Part shown: positions 1 through 5,100 of the stretch, one piece after another
Layout of the letters: each line of letters starts with the position of its first letter
Numbering within the stretch: the first letter of the stretch is position 1
Notes under the pieces: generated by a model
Told to the model about the DNA's origin: nothing
Seen by the model: only the letters and a program-made list of their open reading frames with translations
The model's database searches: none
NCBI GenBank assembly: GCA_028694545.1
Contig: JAQVKV010000254.1
Span: forward strand, 1-5,100
Origin: Zavarzinia sp.
GTDB lineage: Bacteria > Pseudomonadota > Alphaproteobacteria > Zavarziniales > Zavarziniaceae
Direction of reading: 5' to 3'
DNA length: 5,100 nucleotides
Program-made: the position numbers and the translations under genes

Positions 1-1
1 G

Positions 2-271
2 GGGGAGACCGTGCCACTCACCGTCGCGGCCGACGCCAGGGTTACCCTGCGCCGGGTCGACCGGGCGCGCATGGAAGTGAAGGTGATTTACGATGGGCCG
101 GTCCCGGCGCCGATCGCCGCCGGCGACCCCGTTGCACAGCTCGAGATTTCCGCCCCCGACATGCCGGTGATCCACCTGCCGCTGGTTGCCGCCGGCGCGG
201 TGGAACGCCAGGGCGTGTTCGGGCGCATCTTCACCTCGCTGCGCTACCTGATCTCGGGCGAGGCTGGCTGA
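2..271 (+). CDS. D-alanyl-D-alanine carboxypeptidase (PBP5/DacC family), C-terminal fragment
   Basis: This is the last 89 codons of a gene that enters from the left edge; base 1 is the third base of the preceding codon. The visible part matches the PBP5 C-terminal beta domain: a stretch ending in VIYDGPVPAPIAAGDPVAQL, followed by an IHLPLVAAGAVERQG segment, is the typical pattern (a G-P-[VL]-x-AP-I-x-x-GD core, then a PLVA segment). The tail GVFGRIFTSLRYLISG looks like the amphipathic helix that anchors these enzymes to the periplasmic face of the inner membrane. Family members trim the terminal D-Ala from peptidoglycan pentapeptides. The catalytic SxxK, SxN and KTG motifs and the signal peptide would be upstream and cannot be checked. 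The gene ends 4 nt before tmk. An internal GTG at position 11 opens the frame but is not a believable start, because the frame is open to the window edge and the domain is already under way there. Whether it is dacA, dacC or dacF cannot be decided from the tail. Confidence 0.87.
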   Translation, partial: GETVPLTVAADARVTLRRVDRARMEVKVIYDGPVPAPIAAGDPVAQLEISAPDMPVIHLPLVAAGAVERQGVFGRIFTSLRYLISGEAG

Positions 272-275
272 CCGC

Positions 276-926
276 ATGGCCGAGGCGGGCGGCAAGGGCC
301 ATTTCATTGTCCTCGAAGGCGGCGAGGGGGCGGGCAAGACCGGCGCCATCGCCTTTCTCGCGGCCGAACTGGGCGCGCGGGGCCACAGGGTGACGGTCAC
401 GCGGGAGCCCGGCGGCACGCCCGAGGGGCGTGCGCTCCGCCATCTCCTGCTGTCGGAGAGCGGGAACGACTGGGCGCCCATGGCCGAGTTGCTGCTCATG
501 GTGGCCGATAGGGTCCAGCATGTGGAACGGGTGGTGAAGCCGGCGCTGACCCGGGGTGAGGTGGTGATTAGTGACCGCTATGTCGGCTCCACCATCGCCT
601 ATCAGGGCGGTGGGCGCGGCATCGACGCCGCCCTCATCCTCGATCTTCATGCCCGCCTGCTGGACGATTTCTGGCCCGACCTCACCCTTGTCCTCGACGT
701 GCCGCCGGAAGTGGGGCTGGCGCGCAGCCGCGCGCGGCTGGCGCAAGGGGCGGTGGACGAGGGCCGCTTCGAGGGGCTCGACCTCGATTTCCATCGCCGT
801 GTGCGGCAATCCTTCCTCGATCAGGCGGCCCGCGCCGAGCGTTTCGCCCGGGTAATCGATGCCGGCCGCGCGGTCGAGGACGTGCAAGGCGATGCGCTTG
901 CCGCCGTGCTCGACCGGCTGGGCTGA
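276..926 (+). CDS. tmk: Thymidylate kinase (dTMP kinase)
   Basis: The product (216 aa, normal length) phosphorylates dTMP to dTDP with ATP in the cytoplasm, the step that commits both de novo and salvage thymidylate to dTTP. Visible motifs in order: P-loop GGEGAGKTG (residues 15-23, K21 and T22), the REPGGTP dTMP-site motif (43-49), ADRVQH (77-82), DRYVGSTIAYQG (100-111) and a LID region with several arginines around 150-166 (SRARL, then GRFEG). The P-loop has no arginine and the LID carries basic residues, as in the E. coli-like type II enzymes. The residue after T22 is Gly, where most family members have Thr. The start at 276 puts the conserved FIVLEGGEG strand at residue 10, as usual. A weak GAGG (260-263) sits 12 nt upstream inside the preceding gene, so coupling to that gene's termination is likely. 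The gene ends 3 nt before holB. Confidence 0.97.
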   Translation: MAEAGGKGHFIVLEGGEGAGKTGAIAFLAAELGARGHRVTVTREPGGTPEGRALRHLLLSESGNDWAPMAELLLMVADRVQHVERVVKPALTRGEVVISDRYVGSTIAYQGGGRGIDAALILDLHARLLDDFWPDLTLVLDVPPEVGLARSRARLAQGAVDEGRFEGLDLDFHRRVRQSFLDQAARAERFARVIDAGRAVEDVQGDALAAVLDRLG

Positions 927-929
927 GCC

Positions 930-2048
930 ATGGCCAAGGCCGAGACGCCGGAAACCGCCGCATTCTCGCCCCGCACCACCGCTGATCTGATCGGCCACGC
1001 GGAGGCAGAGACAGCCCTGCTCGACGCGCTGGCGGAAGGCAAGCTGCACCACGCGTGGCTGATCACGGGGCCGCGCGGTATCGGCAAGGCAACGCTGGCC
1101 TATCGTTTCGCGCGCCATCTCTTCGCCCATGGCCTCGATGCCGGCGCCGCCGACATGTTTGGCGGTGCCCCGGCCAGCCTCGCCATGGATGCGGAAGACC
1201 CGCTGTTCAAGCGCGTGGCGGCGGGCGGCCATCCCGACCTCATGGTCCTCGAGCGGGAGGAGAACCCGCGTACCAAGGTGCTGCGCGACGAGATCGTGAT
1301 CGATCAGGTGCGTGAACTCTCGGGCTTTTTCGCCATGACACCGGCCGAGGGCGGTTTCCGCGTCGCGATCATCGACGCGATCGACGAGATGAACCGCAAC
1401 GCGGCCAATGCGCTGCTCAAGCTGCTGGAGGAACCACCGTCGCGCAGCGTCCTCCTCCTCGTCGCCCATGCGCCGGGGCGTCTGCTGCCCACCATCCGCT
1501 CGCGCTGCCGCCGGCTCGCCCTGCGACCGCTGCCGGAGGCGGATGTGGCGGCGATCCTGACCCGGCACGCCCCGAACACCCCGGTGGAAGAAGTGCGCGG
1601 CCTGTGCCGCCTGGCGGACGGCAGCCCGGGGCGGGCGCTGGCGCTGGCGGCGGCGGGCGGGCTGCGCCACTACAAGGCCATCGCCGACCTGCTGTCCCCG
1701 CTCGCGAAACGCCAGGGGCTTGACCTCAAGGCGGTGAACGCGCTCGCCGACAAGTTCAGCGGGCGCGAGGGCGGCGACCTGTTCCGCCTGACCTTCGAGC
1801 TGATCGGCCTTTACCTCGTCCGCATGGTACGTCTTGCCGCCACCGGCTCGATCGACGAAGCCATGATGGGCGAGGGGGCGGGCATGCGGGCCCTTGCGGG
1901 TGCGGCGCGGCTTGAACGCTGGGGCGAGGTATGGGAGAAGATCAACGCCTTGGCCGCGCGTGCCGAGGCGGTCAATCTCGACCGCAGGCAGGTTCTCGTC
2001 GCGGCGCTCGGCACGATCGAACGCTGCGCCCGGTCCCACGTTCCCTGA
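930..2048 (+). CDS. holB: DNA polymerase III subunit delta-prime
   Basis: This 372-aa protein is the delta-prime clamp-loader subunit, which works with delta and tau/gamma to load the beta sliding clamp at primed DNA. It is an AAA+ protein: Walker A-like GPRGIGKAT (residues 47-55), a Walker B-like IIDAIDEMN (147-155), the highly typical [14 protein letters not shown] region (157-170) and the SRC motif at 191-193, whose Arg is the arginine finger in characterised delta-prime proteins. The C-terminal collar region ends with a NLDRRQVL motif (349-356), common in alphaproteobacterial members. GKA in place of GK[ST] fits a non-hydrolysing subunit. The E. coli zinc-module cysteines are absent: the only cysteines are 193, 226 and 366. 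A domain-like insert at about 70-110 contains HPDL (101-104), also seen in relatives. No Shine-Dalgarno sequence is apparent before the ATG, and tmk stops 3 nt upstream, so translation is probably coupled. Confidence 0.95.
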   Translation: MAKAETPETAAFSPRTTADLIGHAEAETALLDALAEGKLHHAWLITGPRGIGKATLAYRFARHLFAHGLDAGAADMFGGAPASLAMDAEDPLFKRVAAGGHPDLMVLEREENPRTKVLRDEIVIDQVRELSGFFAMTPAEGGFRVAIIDAIDEMNRNAANALLKLLEEPPSRSVLLLVAHAPGRLLPTIRSRCRRLALRPLPEADVAAILTRHAPNTPVEEVRGLCRLADGSPGRALALAAAGGLRHYKAIADLLSPLAKRQGLDLKAVNALADKFSGREGGDLFRLTFELIGLYLVRMVRLAATGSIDEAMMGEGAGMRALAGAARLERWGEVWEKINALAARAEAVNLDRRQVLVAALGTIERCARSHVP

Positions 2049-2081
2049 ATTCGGACCGGTAGGGCTGCGCTGCGGTCTTCT

Positions 2082-2085
2082 GGAG
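2082..2085 (+). promoter_or_regulatory. Ribosome binding site of metG
   Basis: GGAG lies 6 nt before the ATG at 2092, in the only sizeable gap of the window (2049-2091, 43 nt). It decides the start: the reading frame is open back to an ATG at 1894 inside holB, but the conserved N-terminus and this site both select 2092. I see no clear -35/-10 pair and no hairpin terminator in the gap. Confidence 0.8.
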
Positions 2086-2091
2086 TATCGA

Positions 2092-3642
2092 ATGGCCTCG
2101 ACCGAACCGTTCTACATCACGACGGCGATTTCCTATCCGAACGGCGTGCCGCACATCGGCCACGCCTATGAGGCGATCGCGACCGATGCACTCGCCCGTT
2201 TCGCGCGCCTCGACGGCCGCCCGGTCTATTTCCTGACCGGCACGGACGAGCACGGCCAGAAGATGCTGCAGACGGCGCGGCGCGAAGGGCTTTCCACGCA
2301 GGAGCTGGCGGACCGTAATTCGGACCGCTTCCAGGCCATGGTCCGGACGCTTGGTTGCTCCAACGACGATTTCATCCGGACGAGCCAGAAGCGCCATCAC
2401 GAAAGCGTGCAGGAAGTCTGGCGTCGCATGGCGGCGGCAGGTGACATCTACAAGAATGTCTATGCCGGCTGGTATTCGGTGCGTGACGAAGCCTATTACG
2501 CCGAGGACGAGACCGAGGTCCGCCCGGACGGCGTGCGCTATGGCCCGCAGGGCACCCCGGTCGAATGGGTGGAGGAAGAAAGCTATTTCTTCCGCCTGTC
2601 GAAGTATCAGGAGCCGCTGCTCGCCCATTACGAGGCGAACCCCGATTTCATCGGCCCGAACGAGCGCCGCAACGAGGTGGTGAGCTTCGTGAAGCGGGGT
2701 CTCAAGGACCTCTCCGTCTCGCGCACCACCTTCGACTGGGGCATTCCCGTGCCCGGCGACGAGAAGCACGTGATGTATGTCTGGGTCGACGCGCTCACCA
2801 ATTACATCACCGGCGTCGGCTTTCCGGATGAGGCCTCGGACCTGTGGAAATTCTGGCCGGCGAACCTGCATGTCATCGGCAAGGACATCGTCCGCTTCCA
2901 CGCGGTCTATTGGCCCGCCTTCCTGATGTCGGCCGGCATCGCCCTGCCGAAGCGCGTCTTCGCCCACGGTTTCCTGTTCAACAGGGGCGAGAAGATGTCG
3001 AAGTCGGTCGGCAATGTGATCGATCCCTTCTCGCTGGTCGAAGCCTATGGCCTCGATCAGGTGCGCTATTTCTTCCTGCGCGAAGTGCCCTTCGGCCAGG
3101 ACGGCAACTACAGCCACGAGGCGATCGTCAACCGGGTGAACGCCGATCTCGCCAACGACCTCGGCAATCTGGCGCAACGCTCCCTGTCCATGATCGCGAA
3201 GAACGTGGGCGGCGTGGTACCGGTCTGCGGCGAGCTTTCGGACAATGACAAGGCGATCCTCGGCCAGGCGGACGGGCTGCTCGACGTGGCGCGGGCGGCG
3301 ATGGCGCGGCAGGAAATCCATGCGGCGCTTGGCGCCGTCTGGGCCTGTGTCGCCGATGCCAACCGCTATTTCGCGGGCGAGGCGCCATGGGGCCTGAAGA
3401 AGACCGATCCGGCAAAGATGGAAACCGTGCTCTATGTCACGGCCGAGGTGATCCGCCAGATCGCCATCCTGGCCCAGCCGGTCATGCCCGCGTCCTGCGC
3501 CCGTCTGCTCGACCAGCTGGCGGTGCCCGAGGGCGCGCGGGATTTCGCCGCGCTGGGGGCCGCCGGTCGGCTTGTGTCCGGCACGGTGCTGCCGGCGCCG
3601 CAGGGCGTGTTCCCCCGCTATGTGGAGCGGGAAGAAGCGTAA
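2092..3642 (+). CDS. metG: Methionyl-tRNA synthetase
   Basis: The 516-aa product attaches methionine to tRNA-Met (initiator and elongator) using ATP in the cytoplasm. It is a class I synthetase: the N-terminus [20 protein letters not shown] carries the HIGH signature (H21-IG-H24), TGTDEHGQK (49-57) forms part of the methionine/ATP pocket, WVDALTNY (231-238) and the [16 protein letters not shown] region (261-276) are typical, and KMSKS is at 301-305. The anticodon-binding helical domain follows from about 345, with the conserved [14 protein letters not shown] segment (350-363). The connective-peptide knuckle at about 125-160 has no Cys pairs, so this is the zinc-free form (cysteines only at 89, 379, 419 and 469). 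There is no C-terminal Trbp111-like tRNA-binding domain, which explains the short length compared with E. coli MetG (about 677 aa). Its stop codon overlaps the Shine-Dalgarno sequence of tatD. No leader resembling a T-box or other riboswitch fits in the 43-nt gap. Confidence 0.98.
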   Translation: MASTEPFYITTAISYPNGVPHIGHAYEAIATDALARFARLDGRPVYFLTGTDEHGQKMLQTARREGLSTQELADRNSDRFQAMVRTLGCSNDDFIRTSQKRHHESVQEVWRRMAAAGDIYKNVYAGWYSVRDEAYYAEDETEVRPDGVRYGPQGTPVEWVEEESYFFRLSKYQEPLLAHYEANPDFIGPNERRNEVVSFVKRGLKDLSVSRTTFDWGIPVPGDEKHVMYVWVDALTNYITGVGFPDEASDLWKFWPANLHVIGKDIVRFHAVYWPAFLMSAGIALPKRVFAHGFLFNRGEKMSKSVGNVIDPFSLVEAYGLDQVRYFFLREVPFGQDGNYSHEAIVNRVNADLANDLGNLAQRSLSMIAKNVGGVVPVCGELSDNDKAILGQADGLLDVARAAMARQEIHAALGAVWACVADANRYFAGEAPWGLKKTDPAKMETVLYVTAEVIRQIAILAQPVMPASCARLLDQLAVPEGARDFAALGAAGRLVSGTVLPAPQGVFPRYVEREEA

Positions 3643-3646
3643 GGAG
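3641..3646 (+). promoter_or_regulatory. Ribosome binding site of tatD
   Basis: AAGGAG begins inside the metG stop codon (TAA, 3640-3642) and sits 6 nt before the ATG at 3653. It is the strongest Shine-Dalgarno match in the window and selects 3653 over an in-frame upstream ATG at 3572 inside metG. The overlap with the stop suggests that ribosomes finishing metG can reinitiate on tatD. Confidence 0.85.
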
Positions 3647-3652
3647 TATCCG

Positions 3653-4450
3653 ATGCTCATCGACAGCCATTGCCATCTCGATTTCCCGAACTTCGCCGAG
3701 GATCTCGACGCGGTGGTGGCGCGCGCGCGACAGGCGGGGGTCGGCGCCATGCTGACCATCGGCACGACGCTGGCGAAATCGGCGCAGGTGATCGCGGTTG
3801 CCGAGCGCTTTGCCAACATCTGGGCCTCGGTCGGCATCCATCCGCACGAGGCCGAGGCCGAGCCGGACGTCCAGGCCCGCACCCTGATCGAGATGAGCCG
3901 CCATCCCAAGGTGATCGGCATCGGCGAAACCGGGCTCGACTATTTCTACGAGCACGCGCCGCGCGACGCGCAGAAGGCCAATTTTCGCGCCCATATCCAG
4001 GCCGCGCGCGAGACCGGCCTGCCCATCATCATCCACACCCGCGAGGCGGATGCCGACACGGCGGAAATCCTGCGCGACGAGATGGCGAAAGGGGCCTTCC
4101 CGGGCCTGATCCATTGCTTCACCTCGAGCGCGGAACTGGCCGATGTCGCCCTGGACCTCGGCCTGACGATCTCGTTCTCGGGCATCATCACCTTCAAGAA
4201 CGCGGCGAACCTGCGCGAGATCGCGGCGCGCGTGCCGGCGGACCGCCTGCTGGTCGAGACGGATGCGCCCTATCTGGCGCCCGTGCCGCACCGGGGCAAG
4301 CGCAACGAGCCCGCCTTCGTCGCCGATACCGCCAGGGTGGTGGCCGAGGCGCGGGGCGAAAGCGTGGCCGATCTGGCCGAGCGGACCACGGCCAATTTCA
4401 CCCGCCTGTTCGCCAAGGCGAATGTTCCGGCCGCTCTGGCGGCGGCCTGA
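3653..4450 (+). CDS. TatD-family metal-dependent hydrolase (probable DNase)
   Basis: This 265-aa protein has the full set of TatD-family (amidohydrolase-fold) metal ligands: H6 and H8 in DSHCHLD, the GIHPHE motif (61-66), E92 in GIGETGLDY, H128 in IIIHTR, H154 in LIHCF and D204 in ETDAPYLAP, followed by HRGKRNEP (213-220), the usual family ending of the active-site wall. The length is normal and there is no signal peptide or membrane segment, so it is probably cytoplasmic. Characterised relatives (E. coli TatD, YcfH, YjjV) are divalent-metal nucleases, with 3'-5' exonuclease activity shown for TatD. This copy is the YcfH-type genomic neighbour of tmk and holB, and its true substrate is an inference. 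Despite the family name, nothing here suggests a role in Tat protein export. It ends 10 nt before the next gene. The A-rich C-terminal tail (residues 259-265) is probably unstructured. Confidence 0.95.
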   Translation: MLIDSHCHLDFPNFAEDLDAVVARARQAGVGAMLTIGTTLAKSAQVIAVAERFANIWASVGIHPHEAEAEPDVQARTLIEMSRHPKVIGIGETGLDYFYEHAPRDAQKANFRAHIQAARETGLPIIIHTREADADTAEILRDEMAKGAFPGLIHCFTSSAELADVALDLGLTISFSGIITFKNAANLREIAARVPADRLLVETDAPYLAPVPHRGKRNEPAFVADTARVVAEARGESVADLAERTTANFTRLFAKANVPAALAAA

Positions 4451-4453
4451 GGG
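4449..4453 (+). promoter_or_regulatory. Ribosome binding site of the MBL-fold hydrolase gene
   Basis: GAGGG overlaps the last two bases of the tatD stop codon (TGA, 4448-4450) and lies 7 nt before the ATG at 4461. It supports that start and coupling to tatD translation, repeating the arrangement seen between metG and tatD. Confidence 0.65.
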
Positions 4454-4460
4454 CGGGGCC

Positions 4461-5100
4461 ATGCGCGTCACGGTCATGGGGTGTGGCACCTCGGGCGGGG
4501 TGCCGTCGATCACCGGCAATTGGGGCGTATGCGACCCGGCCAACCCGAAGAACCGGCGCCGCCGCGTTTCCATTCTGGTGGAGCAGGGATCAACCAGCCT
4601 CGTCGTCGATGTCTCCCCTGATTTTCGCGAGCAATGCATCTCGGCCGGGGTGCAGCGGCTCGATGCCGTCTTGCTGACCCACGATCATGCGGACCATTGC
4701 CACGGGATCGACGATCTGCGCGGCATTGCCGGGGTGATGCGCAAGCGCGTGCCGGTCCATGCCGACGAACGGACCTTGGGCACCTTGCTGCGGCGCTTCT
4801 CCTATGTTTTCGAGGGCAAGGGCGGCTATCCGGCAATCTGCGATCCCATCACCATCGACGATGATTTCACCGTGGGCGAGATCGCGGTAAAGCCCTTTCG
4901 CCAGATCCATGGCGACATCGAGTCCCTCGGTTTCCGTTTCGGCCCGATCGCCTATTCGACCGATCTCAACGAATTGCCGGAAGAAGGCTTCGCCGCCCTC
5001 GAGGGGGTGGAGGTGTGGATCGTCGACGCCCTGCGCCGGACCCCGCATCCGAGCCATGCCCATCTCGAAAAGACATTGCGCTGGATCGAGCGCGTAAAGC
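4461..5100 (+). CDS. PhnP-like MBL-fold metallo-hydrolase, N-terminal 213 codons (runs off right edge)
   Basis: The reading frame is open from the ATG at 4461 to the window end with no stop. It starts with the MRVTVMGCGTSGGVP strand-loop typical of the PhnP/RNase Z-like branch of the metallo-beta-lactamase superfamily, followed by a WGVCDPANPKNRRRR segment (21-35) and D50 in VVDVSPDFREQ. The metal-binding signature THDHADH gives H74, H76, D78 and H79. H150 (RQIHGD) and D168 (YSTDLNE) are the expected fourth-histidine and bridging-aspartate ligands. A PHPSHAHLE segment (195-203) is typical of this group; its H199 may align with the His proposed as catalytic in E. coli PhnP. The final ligand, usually in a THM-like motif, would lie beyond the edge; about 50 residues are probably missing. 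Characterised relatives hydrolyse cyclic ribose phosphate (PhnP) or other phosphodiesters. No phosphonate genes are visible, so the substrate here is unknown. It is the last visible gene of the cluster. Confidence 0.92.
   Translation, partial: MRVTVMGCGTSGGVPSITGNWGVCDPANPKNRRRRVSILVEQGSTSLVVDVSPDFREQCISAGVQRLDAVLLTHDHADHCHGIDDLRGIAGVMRKRVPVHADERTLGTLLRRFSYVFEGKGGYPAICDPITIDDDFTVGEIAVKPFRQIHGDIESLGFRFGPIAYSTDLNELPEEGFAALEGVEVWIVDALRRTPHPSHAHLEKTLRWIERVK

Noticed and set aside
231..2039. Open frame of about 600 codons on the - strand opposite tmk and holB
   Set aside because: It lies antisense to two unmistakable genes; its translation is rich in Arg, His and Gln with no recognisable motif. 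Long antisense frames are expected in GC-rich coding DNA, where stop codons are rare.
1894..2091. N-terminal extension of metG by 66 codons from an ATG inside holB
   Set aside because: The extra sequence is out-of-frame holB coding DNA rich in Arg and Ser. The conserved MetRS N-terminus and a good Shine-Dalgarno sequence both place the start at 2092.
3572..3652. N-terminal extension of tatD by 27 codons from an ATG inside metG
   Set aside because: TatD proteins begin right before the DSHCHLD motif; AAGGAG at 3641-3646 serves the ATG at 3653.
1972..3921. Open frame of about 650 codons on the - strand opposite metG and the start of tatD
   Set aside because: It runs antisense across metG, crosses the gene junctions without any signal of its own and encodes low-similarity, His/Arg-rich sequence. 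It is a composition shadow.
3482..4639. Open frame of about 385 codons on the - strand opposite tatD and the MBL gene start
   Set aside because: It is antisense to conserved motifs of both genes, with no domain recognisable in its translation and no ribosome binding site that I could support.
3670..4677. Second + strand open frame of 335 codons overlapping tatD and the MBL gene
   Set aside because: The translation is a Gly/Arg/Ala-rich frame shift of tatD with no motif, while the tatD frame holds every metal ligand of its family.
1..5100. Search for a novel system, CRISPR, tRNA, insertion sequence or phage signal
   Set aside because: No direct or inverted repeat pattern, cloverleaf, transposase motif or composition break was seen. 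The whole window is occupied by housekeeping genes, so a new system is not supported.

Overview
This window is chromosomal DNA from a GC-rich alphaproteobacterium. That placement is an inference from the strong G/C bias at third codon positions, the protein sequence style (for example a DNA polymerase delta-prime with GKAT in its Walker A loop and no zinc-binding cysteines) and the gene order. I cannot name a genus.

Six genes all lie on the + strand with almost no space between them. In order they are: the C-terminal end of a D-alanyl-D-alanine carboxypeptidase (PBP5/DacC family, cut by the left edge), thymidylate kinase (tmk), DNA polymerase III delta-prime subunit (holB), methionyl-tRNA synthetase (metG), a TatD-family metal-dependent hydrolase, and a PhnP-like metallo-beta-lactamase-fold hydrolase cut by the right edge. 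Gaps are 4, 3, 43, 10 and 10 nt. No terminator or convincing internal promoter is visible, so the whole block is probably one transcript whose promoter lies upstream of the window. metG, tatD and the last gene have clear Shine-Dalgarno sequences. holB has none and tmk only a weak, distant one, which suggests translational coupling for those two.

The grouping is housekeeping: dTDP synthesis for DNA (tmk), clamp loading (holB), charging of tRNA with methionine (metG) and probable nucleic-acid or nucleotide quality-control hydrolases (TatD, MBL fold). The tmk-holB-tatD association also occurs in E. coli, and tmk, holB, metS and a tatD homologue lie near each other in Bacillus subtilis, so this is an old and conserved neighbourhood rather than an accessory island.

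I found no mobile element, CRISPR array, RNA gene, frameshift or sign of horizontal transfer, and no evidence of a new biological system. The points worth a second look are small: an unusual residue in the thymidylate kinase P-loop, an identical 8-nt leader in front of metG and tatD, and a last gene that resembles PhnP but lacks the clustered cysteines of the E. coli enzyme.
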